Below are positions 1-6,848 of a DNA stretch of 18,575 nt, piece by piece; position 1 is the first letter of the stretch, and every line of letters starts with the position of its first letter. A program made the position numbers and the translations under genes. The DNA is from Phycisphaerales bacterium UBA3190 (lineage in GTDB: Bacteria; Planctomycetota; Phycisphaerae; Phycisphaerales; UBA1924). The DNA lies in the NCBI GenBank assembly GCA_002364005.1, contig DEXG01000008.1, positions 462 to 19,036 on the forward strand, in the 5' to 3' direction. The notes beneath the pieces were generated by a model. The model was given only the letters and a program-made list of their open reading frames with translations. It was not told the origin of the DNA and ran no database searches.

Positions 1-327
1 ATCGGCGGCGATGGATGTTCGGCGTTCGTCGACAAGCACGATGGGGCGGTCGAGCCGACAGGCGAGCTTGTCGCCAAAGTCACGCACGAGCTTGGCGCGT
101 GGGCCCTCGGTGTTATCCATGTTCAGCGGGATCCCGAGCACGAGTTCGGTCTCCGGGCCGCTGGCGTGGTGGTGAAACTGCTTGACGATCTCGTTGATGA
201 GCAGACGCCCGTTCTCGCGTTCGATGGGGATCTCAACCAGCCCGACGGGCGAAGCGATGTTGGTGATCCGGTCGGCGAGTGCGAGCCCGGTTCGCTGGTC
301 CCCGAGATCGATGGCGAATATCCGCAT
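1..327 (-). CDS. ruvX: RuvX/YqgF-family Holliday junction resolvase-like nuclease, 3' end missing
   Basis: Only the first 109 codons are present; the gene runs off the left edge of the window. RuvX (YqgF) is an RNase H-fold nuclease linked in other bacteria to 16S rRNA 5'-end maturation and to Holliday junction resolution. Visible family marks are the N-terminal FAIDLGDQRTGLALAD strand with the first acidic residue (Asp7) of the RNase H-like site, the GIPLNMDNTEGPRAK segment (family form GLPLNMDGTEGPRA) near residues 66-80, and VLVDERRTS near residues 97-105. The start is the ATG complementary to 325-327. A nearby ATG at 334 is out of frame. The gene is divergent from the ankyrin gene at 371, with only 43 bp between the starts. 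The identification is firm; the exact role in this organism is family knowledge. Confidence 0.88.
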   Translation of the reverse strand, partial: MRIFAIDLGDQRTGLALADRITNIASPVGLVEIPIERENGRLLINEIVKQFHHHASGPETELVLGIPLNMDNTEGPRAKLVRDFGDKLACRLDRPIVLVDERRTSIAAD

Positions 328-355
328 GGTGCATTCTAGGATGGGTAGAACAAGC

Positions 356-364
356 GGAGGGAGG
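356..364 (+). promoter_or_regulatory. Shine-Dalgarno site that fixes the first ankyrin gene start
   Basis: GGAGGGAGG lies six bases before the ATG at 371. It favours 371 over the longer open frame, whose upstream part runs antisense through ruvX, and over the ATG at 341, which lies upstream of the site. Confidence 0.65.
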
Positions 365-370
365 CCCGTG

Positions 371-1741
371 ATGATGCGGCTGTGTGTGATGATGATGTGT
401 GCGTGCCTCTTCGGGGGCCCTGCGTTTGCTCAGGACCAAACGGAGGGCGTGCCCGTGGAGCGGGATACCCGCTTTGACGCGACCCTCGCCGAGATCGCCG
501 AGCGCCTCGAGACCTGCACCGACGACAACTACGAATCGATGATCGAGTACATCAAGTCGAAGGAACAGGAGGGGTTCTTCGCGAACTATCAGGACCCCGA
601 CGGGATGACGCTGCTCATGCACGCATGCAGGATTCCTGAGACACACGAGATCGCGTGGTGGTTGGTCTACCACAGGCGTGTTGATCGTTCCATCCGCGAC
701 GACGACGGCATGCTCGCGTGGCATCACACGGCCTACAACCCTGACGCACATGTGGCGTCACGGATTGTGGGAGTTTTCCTGCACTGGGGGGACGACCCGA
801 AGAGCCGTGACGGCTCGGGGCGTGATTTCCTGATGCACACGATCATCGCGAACCATGCGCGTGGCTTGGTTTCCCTCGCCATCGACGCGATGGACGCGAC
901 AGACGAGGATCTGAATCGTCTCGACGACAACGGTCACTCCGCGGTCTCCTACGCGGCGATGCAAAACCACCGCTTCCGCATCTGGGAGCTGCTCGCCGAG
1001 CACGGTGCGGATCTGAGCAAGACCTACACGAAAGACGAGCTGACGCCTTTGCATCTGGCGGTCCGAGACAACATGGCCGAGGTCGCTGGTGCGATCATCC
1101 GGGAAGGTGCGGAGGTCGATGCGCGCGACGCCAAAGGCATGACGCCGCTGATGTGGGCGCTGCTACAGAACAAAGACCCGCTGATGCCCAGGTACCTGCT
1201 GCAGGGCGGGGCGGATGTGACGCTCACGAATAACGCCGGCGCGACCATGACGCACGCCGCGGCTTACGGCGGGCAGAACGCGGACGTCTTTAAGCGGATC
1301 CTCGACGCGGGCGCGGCGCCCGACGCGCCCATGCCCAACAACCCGACGGTGACACCCGCCCGCCTGTATGCGCAGCACGGGGACGATCCTGTGGTCTGGT
1401 CCCTGCTGGGCGAGCACGGCGCGGACCTGAACCGCAAGGGTGAGTACGAGCCGCCAACGCTGATGGTGGCCATCGATCGCGGCGTGAGCGTCGAGTACGC
1501 GGCTGCGATGATCGACGCGGGCTGCGATGTAAACGACCTGTGGGAGGTCGCGAACAGCTCGGCGCTGCTGATGGCCTGCCGGGGTTCATCGCCTGAGATG
1601 ATCACGATGCTCCTCGACCACGGCGCGGACGCAAGCCTGGTAAGCGTCGAGGGCAAGGGGGCGCTCGACTACGCCGCCCTGAACCCCAAGCTCAAGGACC
1701 ACCCGGTGCTGGAGCGAATGCGGGCCATGGTGGGCGGGTAA
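371..1741 (+). CDS. Secreted ankyrin-repeat protein (first of a tandem pair)
   Basis: This 456-residue protein begins with a signal peptide: a short Met/Cys-rich hydrophobic stretch ending in AFA before QDQTEG, a good signal peptidase I site. It should therefore be exported. The rest is a run of degenerate ankyrin repeats from about residue 75 to the end; recognisable cores are TPLHLAV, TPLMWALL and the ends EHGADL, REGAEV, QGGADV, DHGADA. Ankyrin repeats bind other proteins and no catalytic domain is visible, so the partner and role are unknown. The open frame extends upstream to 182, but that part is antisense to ruvX and is rejected; the SD at 356-364 supports 371. A second secreted ankyrin gene follows in the same direction after 148 bp, probably a diverged tandem duplicate. 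Confidence 0.85.
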   Translation: MMRLCVMMMCACLFGGPAFAQDQTEGVPVERDTRFDATLAEIAERLETCTDDNYESMIEYIKSKEQEGFFANYQDPDGMTLLMHACRIPETHEIAWWLVYHRRVDRSIRDDDGMLAWHHTAYNPDAHVASRIVGVFLHWGDDPKSRDGSGRDFLMHTIIANHARGLVSLAIDAMDATDEDLNRLDDNGHSAVSYAAMQNHRFRIWELLAEHGADLSKTYTKDELTPLHLAVRDNMAEVAGAIIREGAEVDARDAKGMTPLMWALLQNKDPLMPRYLLQGGADVTLTNNAGATMTHAAAYGGQNADVFKRILDAGAAPDAPMPNNPTVTPARLYAQHGDDPVVWSLLGEHGADLNRKGEYEPPTLMVAIDRGVSVEYAAAMIDAGCDVNDLWEVANSSALLMACRGSSPEMITMLLDHGADASLVSVEGKGALDYAALNPKLKDHPVLERMRAMVGG

Positions 1742-1873
1742 CCCCCATATCTGGGTGGGTCGCGAGGGCCCTTGGCCGAACAGTCCCAGTTCGGTGTCAG
1801 CAGCACCTGTGCAGTGGCGGTGTGATGTTGTATCGTGATTGCGTTTGGCCAAATATCGAGAAGATTGTTTGTT

Positions 1874-1881
1874 GAAAGGGG
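1874..1881 (+). promoter_or_regulatory. Ribosome binding site for the second ankyrin gene
   Basis: GAAAGGGG lies eight bases before the ATG at 1890. It places the start directly before the signal peptide and argues against the longer frame from 1839. Confidence 0.55.
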
Positions 1882-1889
1882 ATGACATC

Positions 1890-3008
1890 ATGCAGATGAA
1901 GATGATGACTGGCGTACTCGCGGCCTGCCTGTTTGCCGGGGGCGCGGGTGCGATTGTTGCAAACCCAGACGCGCAGCTCACCACACAGACAGAGCCCAAG
2001 CAGCGGGGAGCGCACACGGATCCGATGTTGTACGAGCGGATCTTCGAGGCGGCCGAGCATGGCGATGCTACAGCGATGGCCCAGCTGCTCGATGAGGGCG
2101 GCGACATCAATGAGCGATCACGCTGGCGAGCGACCCAGGGCGCGACGCCGATCATGATCGCGGCAGCGCAGAACCCTTCCAGGGAGATGATCGAGCTGCT
2201 CATCGAGCGTGGTGCCAAGCTCAGCGCCCGCGATGGGCAGGGGCGATCAGTGCTGATGTACGCGATGCAACGCGAGCACGACCAGGGCGTGACCGAAATG
2301 CTGATCAAGGCCGGTGCCAAGGTCCAGGCACGCGATGCCATGGGCCAGTCGGTGCTGATGTACGCGTGCGAGCACGCCAGCGATGTTGGGGTGATCGAGC
2401 TGCTGCTCAAGCACGGCGCGAGGGTCGATGCACGGGACGGGGAGGGGAGGACGCCCCTGATGTACGCCGTGCGTCGCGAGCGAGATGATGGCGTGATCTC
2501 AATGCTGGTTGAGCACGGGGCTTCGATCGATGAACGCGACGCGTTCGATCGCGATGTGCTGATCAACGCGGCGGCGTACGCACGCTCGGGCGAAGTCTTT
2601 GACACGCTGGTTGATCTGGGGGCCGATGTCCACGCGCGGCTTACCGAGGAGTCGCTGAGAAAGAACCCCAACGCCAACGCCGGGGATACGGTGCTCTCGT
2701 TCGCGTGCGTGCTCAACCCCAACCCGGAAGCGCTCAAGGCCCTGGTGCGTCACGGCGCGGACATCAACGCCGAAGTCGTGTATGTCGATTTTCGGCCACG
2801 CAAGGGGGGAGCGGCGTTCACGGTCCGAACCACCTCGCACCTGTTCCTGGTCGCGGCGCACGGTCAATCACCCGAAGTCCTCGACGCGGCACTCGACGCG
2901 GGCGCGACCCACACCGGCGAGGGGTCCCCGTTGGAAGCCGCGAAAATAAACAGCGGCCTCAGACGCTCGGACGCCTTCTGGCGGCTCAACGATCTGTCGT
3001 ACGACTAA
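1890..3008 (+). CDS. Secreted ankyrin-repeat protein with 34-residue repeats (second of a tandem pair)
   Basis: This 372-residue protein has an N-terminal signal peptide (MQMKMMTGVLAACLFAGG, then AGA and VANPDA as possible cleavage regions). Six or more ankyrin repeats follow from about residue 40. Three consecutive repeats in the middle are very regular, each with an SVLMYA or TPLMYA core and an end such as KHGARVDA, and they repeat every 34 residues rather than the usual 33. The extra residue falls between the two helices. There is no enzymatic domain, so a protein-binding role outside the cytoplasm is inferred. It follows the other ankyrin gene on the same strand. The 148-bp gap leaves room for its own promoter, but I could not see a convincing one. 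Near its end the repeats become irregular (residues about 250-340). Confidence 0.86.
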   Translation: MQMKMMTGVLAACLFAGGAGAIVANPDAQLTTQTEPKQRGAHTDPMLYERIFEAAEHGDATAMAQLLDEGGDINERSRWRATQGATPIMIAAAQNPSREMIELLIERGAKLSARDGQGRSVLMYAMQREHDQGVTEMLIKAGAKVQARDAMGQSVLMYACEHASDVGVIELLLKHGARVDARDGEGRTPLMYAVRRERDDGVISMLVEHGASIDERDAFDRDVLINAAAYARSGEVFDTLVDLGADVHARLTEESLRKNPNANAGDTVLSFACVLNPNPEALKALVRHGADINAEVVYVDFRPRKGGAAFTVRTTSHLFLVAAHGQSPEVLDAALDAGATHTGEGSPLEAAKINSGLRRSDAFWRLNDLSYD

Positions 3009-3029
3009 CCCATGACACCCAACCTTGTC

Positions 3030-3053
3030 CCTCCCCGCGCCCCCGCGGGGAGG
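3030..3053. repeat. Perfect GC-rich hairpin after the ankyrin gene
   Basis: CCTCCCCGCG and CGCGGGGAGG form a perfect 10-bp stem with a CCCC loop, 21 bases after the ankyrin stop codon. It lacks a run of T, so it is not a classical intrinsic terminator, but it may help end or protect the upstream transcript. It looks like one part of a dispersed intergenic palindrome cluster covering 3030-3246. Confidence 0.6.
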
Positions 3054-3059
3054 TGCCGA

Positions 3060-3074
3060 TCCGCCATAGGCGGA
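3060..3074. repeat. Palindromic unit TCCGCC-ATA-GGCGGA, copy 1
   Basis: A perfect 6-bp stem with a 3-base loop. An almost identical unit (loop AGA) occurs at 17141-17155, far away and in a different gene context. This suggests a dispersed short palindrome family in this genome. Confidence 0.65.
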
Positions 3075-3109
3075 GAAGCGGAGGGGGTCTTTCACAATGG
3101 TCCAAAGAA

Positions 3110-3246
3110 ACTGGGAGTGCCCGTACTCGCCCGAAGGGCGCAGTGCGGCGTGGGCCATTGGCGTGCGTGGATCAAGTGCGTGGGACGGGGGCGAAGGGTG
3201 CGAAGCCGCACTGCGCCGCTGCGCGGCGAGTACGGGCACCCCCAGT
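3110..3246. repeat. Large imperfect inverted repeat, REP/MITE-like, about 137 bp
   Basis: Left arm 3110-3149 pairs with right arm 3205-3246 across a 55-bp spacer. The exact blocks are GTGCCCGTACTCGCC (3117-3131) with 3225-3239, and GGCGCAGTGCGGC (3137-3149) with 3205-3217. Between these blocks each arm has its own small hairpin: CGCCC-GAA-GGGCG on the left and CGCCGC-TGC-GCGGCG on the right. No open frame of convincing quality lies inside. The structure resembles paired REP elements or a small non-autonomous element; which one cannot be told from a single copy. Confidence 0.7.
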
Positions 3247-3280
3247 ACTCCAACAACCAGGCACCGCTCCATTGCTGTCG

Positions 3281-4387
3281 CTACTTCAACCCATCCGGCA
3301 ACAACTCATGCAGCTTCTTGATGTCCTGGGCCCGGTCCTTGGGCACCACCAGTGTCGCACGCTCAGTCCTGATCACGATCAGGTCGTCGCAGCCGATCAG
3401 GGCGATCGTGTGATCGGCGTCGCTGTCTTCGCTGATGACGATGTTGTTGTTGGCATCGAAGGTCGCGATGGGCACGCCGTTGGATCGGTTGCCGTTCTGG
3501 TCGGGCTTGAGGGTCTGGGCGTAGGCGGGCCATGAGCCGACATCGAGCCATTGGATGGGCATCTTGACGCCAACGATGGTGACATCGTGCTCGTTGGCGG
3601 CCGGCTCCATGATGCCATAGTCCACGCTGGTCTTTTCCAGCTGCAGATAAACCTCATCCAGCACGGCTTGCTGCCGGTCGGTGCCCCACGCGGCGCTGAG
3701 CTGTTCGATCAGCTCGGCGTTCTTAGGCATGAACCGCTTGTACAGATCAAGCAGCGTCCGGGCGTGGAAGACGAACATCCCCGCGTTCCAGTCGAATCGC
3801 CCCGAGTTGAAGTACGCCTCGGCCTTTTCCAGCGGGGGCTTCTCGATGAACCGGGCGACCTTGAAGGCCTGGCTCTCCGTCTCGGGGAGCAGCTCGCCAC
3901 GCTCGATGTAGCCGTAGCCCGTGGCGGGGTGGTCGGGCGTGATGCCGAAGGTCACCAGGCGGGTGGGGTCCTGCTCGACCAGCGTGTATCCCCGTTCGAC
4001 GGCTGACTCAAACACATCCGCCGGCTCGATCAGCTGGTCCGCCGTGAGCACGCTGAACACCGCGTCCGGGTCGTCCTTGGCAAACACCGCCGCCGCGAAA
4101 GCGACGGCGTTGACCGTGTCGCGGGGCATGGGCTCGCCGAGGATGTGCGCATCATCAAAGTCGGGCATCGCCGACTTGATCTGCTCGCGGTACCGCTCAC
4201 CCGTGCAAATGTACACGCTATTCCCCTGCGTCAATCCCGCGGCCCGCTCAGCCGCGAGCTGCAACAGCGACACCGTCCGCCCGTCATCGGTCTTGATGAA
4301 CTTGATGAGCTGCTTGGGCTGCCCGTCGCGGGACATGGGCCAGAGTCGCGTGCCGGAACCGCCGGCCATGATCATTGCGTAACGCAT
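3281..4387 (-). CDS. manC: Mannose-1-phosphate guanylyltransferase (GDP-mannose pyrophosphorylase)
   Basis: The enzyme joins GTP and mannose-1-phosphate to give GDP-mannose for surface polysaccharides and glycans. The 368-residue protein opens with the nucleotidyltransferase signature AGGSGTRLWPMSR at residues 8-20, then QPKQ at 23-26, TADQLI at 115-120, PATGYGYIE at 154-162, FIEKP at 180-184 and NAGMF at 201-205. The length fits the single-domain guanylyltransferase type; the C-terminal cupin isomerase domain of the long bifunctional form is absent. The ATG at 4387 was chosen because the signature follows directly and GAAGGA lies five bases upstream on the minus strand; an upstream in-frame extension runs into a repeat. 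It lies downstream of ruvA on the same strand, separated by an inverted repeat. A role with the nearby CapD-type gene in glycan synthesis is an inference. Confidence 0.93.
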   Translation of the reverse strand: MRYAMIMAGGSGTRLWPMSRDGQPKQLIKFIKTDDGRTVSLLQLAAERAAGLTQGNSVYICTGERYREQIKSAMPDFDDAHILGEPMPRDTVNAVAFAAAVFAKDDPDAVFSVLTADQLIEPADVFESAVERGYTLVEQDPTRLVTFGITPDHPATGYGYIERGELLPETESQAFKVARFIEKPPLEKAEAYFNSGRFDWNAGMFVFHARTLLDLYKRFMPKNAELIEQLSAAWGTDRQQAVLDEVYLQLEKTSVDYGIMEPAANEHDVTIVGVKMPIQWLDVGSWPAYAQTLKPDQNGNRSNGVPIATFDANNNIVISEDSDADHTIALIGCDDLIVIRTERATLVVPKDRAQDIKKLHELLPDGLK

Positions 4388-4392
4388 GGGTT

Positions 4393-4398
4393 TCCTTC
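4393..4398 (-). promoter_or_regulatory. Ribosome binding site for manC
   Basis: GAAGGA on the minus strand, five bases before the ATG at 4387. It decides between this start and the longer open frame starting at 4432, which would begin inside the heptamer inverted repeat. Confidence 0.6.
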
Positions 4399-4406
4399 GG
4401 ATTCGA

Positions 4407-4500
4407 GGGACTAGCCATTGGCCACTAGCCACTCGGGGTTTCCAACGTACATTATTCGTGCTTTGCAGGCCTTAGTGGCTAGTGGCAAGTGGCTAGTCCC
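4407..4500. repeat. Inverted repeat with 7-bp internal periodicity between ruvA and manC
   Basis: Arms 4407-4433 and 4474-4500 match at 25 of 27 positions when one is reverse-complemented, across a 40-bp spacer. Each arm is itself built from heptamers: ACTAGCC, ATTGGCC, ACTAGCC on the left, and AGTGGCT, AGTGGCA, AGTGGCT on the right. On a ruvA-manC transcript it would fold into a long stem just upstream of the manC ribosome binding site. It resembles the short tandem heptamer repeats known from cyanobacterial intergenic regions, but no relation is shown. Confidence 0.75.
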
Positions 4501-4505
4501 CTCTT

Positions 4506-5162
4506 CTATCCACCAAACACCGTCTGCACCAGCACATCCACATCGGCATCCGCATCGACCTTGGTCAACGCAATCTGCACCTTCTGCTCAGCCGTGCTGC
4601 GTTGCTCACCCAGAGCCATCAGGGCCGCGATGGCTTCGGCGGCCGCGGGTGGGAACAACGACTGCTCGATGGTGGCCGCGGGGGCGGTCTGGGTCGCAGC
4701 GGTGCCGGCCATGATCGCATCGCCTGCAAACTTATCAATCTTGCCCGAAAGCTCGGCGATCATGGTCTCGGCCGAGCGTTTGCCGATCTCCGGCAGCTTG
4801 GTCAGGGCCTTGGCATCCTTGCTCACAATCCACGCGGCAATCGTGCTCGGCGGCTCGACCAGCGCCCGCAGGGCCTTCTTGTTGCCCACGCCCTTGACGC
4901 TGGTGAAGACCTCGAAAAAGGACCGCTCCACGGGCGATCCGAACCCGATCACGCGGGGCAGGAAGCTGGTGCCCTGCCCCTGGGCCTCGAGATAGACCCG
5001 GGTGTGCAGGGTGATGCGGTCGTTGATCCGGTCTTCGAGCGTGTGCGCAAGATAAGTGGGGACAAGGACTTCAATCGCAAAATCGGGGCTGGTGAGCAGC
5101 GTGGCGATGGGGATGGTGTCATCGCTGATCGATTCGAGTTGTGCGGTCAGGCGTGTGAGCAT
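4506..5162 (-). CDS. ruvA: Holliday junction branch migration complex subunit RuvA
   Basis: RuvA binds four-way DNA junctions and recruits the RuvB motor during recombination and repair. The 218-residue form (223 with the upstream start) shows an N-terminal OB-fold region (MLTRLTAQLES), then two helix-hairpin-helix motifs: SVKGVGNKKALRAL and LPEIGKRSAETMIAEL, the latter matching the family form LPGIGKKTAERLI. A low-complexity Ala-rich linker (about residues 140-165) leads to the C-terminal RuvB-binding three-helix domain, ending QTVFGG. Two ATGs are possible, 5162 and 5177. I chose 5162 because MLTRL aligns with the usual MIGRL start; neither has a clear SD. It is not next to ruvB or ruvC here. 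It is divergent from the dehydratase gene and probably transcribed toward manC. Confidence 0.9.
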   Translation of the reverse strand: MLTRLTAQLESISDDTIPIATLLTSPDFAIEVLVPTYLAHTLEDRINDRITLHTRVYLEAQGQGTSFLPRVIGFGSPVERSFFEVFTSVKGVGNKKALRALVEPPSTIAAWIVSKDAKALTKLPEIGKRSAETMIAELSGKIDKFAGDAIMAGTAATQTAPAATIEQSLFPPAAAEAIAALMALGEQRSTAEQKVQIALTKVDADADVDVLVQTVFGG

Positions 5163-5257
5163 GGTTGGTGTGAGCATACCCGAGTTCGGCGGGTCGATTG
5201 GCGATCATGCGGGTGAAAATAGGGGTTGCTTGGGGCGAATCGACCGATGAGAGGGGC

Positions 5258-6808
5258 ATGAGCACACCGCCGACCAATCGTGAAGACCGGTCCCTGATCG
5301 TGGGCAGCGCCCCGGCGTGCACCCTGCTGCTCAAGCAGCTGACATCCATCGGCGAAGCCGACGCCGTCGTGGGCGTGGTGCTCTGCGAGAAGTCACAGCA
5401 ACCGAACATCGAATCCGTCCCGGTCCTTGGCCACAGCGACGAACTCGTCGGCATCTGCGCGGCTCACGGGGTCACCAGCGCCATCGTCACGCTCCCAGCC
5501 GCCGACCGGGCCCTGTGGCGACCCATCAGCGTGTCGCTGCACCGCGCCGGCGTGATCGAACGCTTCGTGCCTCCGATCGACGAGCTGCTGCACTGCGCCC
5601 CCAGCGTCGGTGCCAGTGTGCAGGGTTCATCGGTGACCATCGGTGCCCCCAAGATCGACCTGGCCAAGCTCGTCGGTCGCCAGGCCCACGAGATCGATCG
5701 CCAGCTCGTCGCCCAGACCCTCAACCGGAAGACCGTGCTGGTCACCGGCGCCGGCGGGTCCATCGGCTCAGAGCTCGTCCGTCAGGTCGCCAGCTACCAG
5801 CCCAGCCGCATCGTGCTGATGGAGCGTGCCGAGAACGCCCTCTTCGAGGTCGATCGGTCGCTGCGTGAGCTGTACCCCGAGATCGAACGCGTTGCGGTGC
5901 TTCATGATGTCGTCGATGCCAGCCGCACACTGACGCTGCTGCAGCGCTACAAGCCCGATGTCGTCTTCCACGCCGCCGCCCACAAGCATGTGCCCTTGAT
6001 GGAAGATCACCCATCGCACGCCGTGACCAACAACCTCTTTGGTACCAAGGCCATCGCCGACGCCGCGGTGGCGGTGGGGGCCGAGCGCTTCGTGCTGATC
6101 AGCTCCGACAAGGCCGTCAACCCGGTCAATGTCATGGGCGCGACCAAGCGCCTGGCGGAGATGTATGTCCAGTCATTGGCGCACACGCCCGGCATCCAGA
6201 CCCGCCTGAGCATGGTCCGCTTCGGCAATGTGCTCGGCTCGGCCTGCTCGGTCCTGCCCATCTGGGCCGACCAGATCGCCAGCGGCCGACCGGTGACCGT
6301 CACCGACGAACGCATGACAAGATATTTTATGACCATCCCCGAAGCGGCCACACTGGTCATGCAGGCCGGCGCCATGTCCGGGCACGGCTTCGGTGGCATC
6401 GAGCCCGACCACTCTGGCGAGGTCTTCGTCCTCGACATGGGCGAGCCCATCGAGATCTTCCAGCTCGCCAAACGCTTCATCCGCGCCTGCGGCTACGAAC
6501 CCACCATCGGCCAGCCCATGGGCTCGCAGGTTGCCCCCAACACCGTCCCCATCATCCTCAGCGGCGCCCGCCCCGGCGAGAAGCTCTACGAAGAACTCAG
6601 CTACGACGCCCAGGGCCTGATGCACACCAGCCACCCCGGCATCTACGCCCTCGACGAAACCACCGATGTCTCGCCCGCGACGATCGACGATCTGGTGTCA
6701 TCGATGGACGCGGTGCGCCGAAGCCAGTCCCGCAAAGCCGTGCTCGAACAGATTGCCCGCTTCATCCCCACGATGGGCAGCGCCACGCGCCCGGTGTCGG
6801 CGGCGTAA
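5258..6808 (+). CDS. CapD/WbpM-like UDP-sugar 4,6-dehydratase or epimerase, soluble form
   Basis: This is a polysaccharide biosynthesis enzyme of the extended short-chain dehydrogenase type, acting on UDP-N-acetyl sugars at the start of rare-sugar pathways. The N-terminal about 150 residues form a Rossmann-like domain (SLIVGSAP near residue 11). The catalytic domain has the NAD-binding TGAGGSIG at 163-170, HAAAHKHVPLME, SSDKAVNPVNVMGATKR from residue 282, TRYFMTIPEA and GEKLYEEL. Met293 with Lys297 takes the place of the usual YxxxK, as known for the WbpM/CapD group. The four N-terminal membrane helices of large WbpM-like proteins are absent, so the enzyme should be cytoplasmic. I chose ATG 5258 (GAGAGGGG just upstream); TTG 5198 and ATG 5207 are also in frame. 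Its last 65 coding bases recur at 7487-7551. The exact substrate is unknown. Confidence 0.88.
   Translation: MSTPPTNREDRSLIVGSAPACTLLLKQLTSIGEADAVVGVVLCEKSQQPNIESVPVLGHSDELVGICAAHGVTSAIVTLPAADRALWRPISVSLHRAGVIERFVPPIDELLHCAPSVGASVQGSSVTIGAPKIDLAKLVGRQAHEIDRQLVAQTLNRKTVLVTGAGGSIGSELVRQVASYQPSRIVLMERAENALFEVDRSLRELYPEIERVAVLHDVVDASRTLTLLQRYKPDVVFHAAAHKHVPLMEDHPSHAVTNNLFGTKAIADAAVAVGAERFVLISSDKAVNPVNVMGATKRLAEMYVQSLAHTPGIQTRLSMVRFGNVLGSACSVLPIWADQIASGRPVTVTDERMTRYFMTIPEAATLVMQAGAMSGHGFGGIEPDHSGEVFVLDMGEPIEIFQLAKRFIRACGYEPTIGQPMGSQVAPNTVPIILSGARPGEKLYEELSYDAQGLMHTSHPGIYALDETTDVSPATIDDLVSSMDAVRRSQSRKAVLEQIARFIPTMGSATRPVSAA
6740..6804 (+). repeat. Direct repeat copy 1: 3' end of the dehydratase gene
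   Basis: Matches 7487-7551 at 58 of 65 positions without gaps, in the same reading frame and orientation, 747 bp apart. This copy is the functional end of the dehydratase and is followed by a TAA stop. Confidence 0.85.
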
Positions 6809-6821
6809 AACCAGAGCCGGC

Positions 6822-6841
6822 TGGGAGCAGATCTGCTCCCA
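6822..6841. terminator. Perfect 20-bp palindrome between convergent genes, possible bidirectional terminator
   Basis: TGGGAGCAGATCTGCTCCCA is fully self-complementary. It sits 14 bases after the dehydratase stop codon and 8 bases after the end of the convergent small gene. No T-run follows on either side, so terminator function is an inference from position; a protein-binding palindrome is the alternative. Confidence 0.45.
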
Positions 6842-6848
6842 TGTGGTG

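Noticed and set aside
182..370. Upstream extension of the first ankyrin frame
   Set aside because: It is antisense to ruvX, encodes an Arg/Ser-rich stretch with no domain, and would place a signal peptide internally. The SD and signal peptide support 371.
1586..2737. 383-codon minus-strand open frame across both ankyrin genes
   Set aside because: Ser-rich shadow of the ankyrin repeats in a GC-rich region; it spans a gene boundary and shows no domain or start signal.
3012..3413. Plus-strand frame of 133 codons over the intergenic palindromes
   Set aside because: It translates palindromic repeats and then the antisense of manC; no domain, SD or sensible start.
5178..5257. Promoter for the dehydratase gene
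   Set aside because: TTGGCG near 5199 has no -10 partner at 16-18 bp; no pair good enough to report was found.
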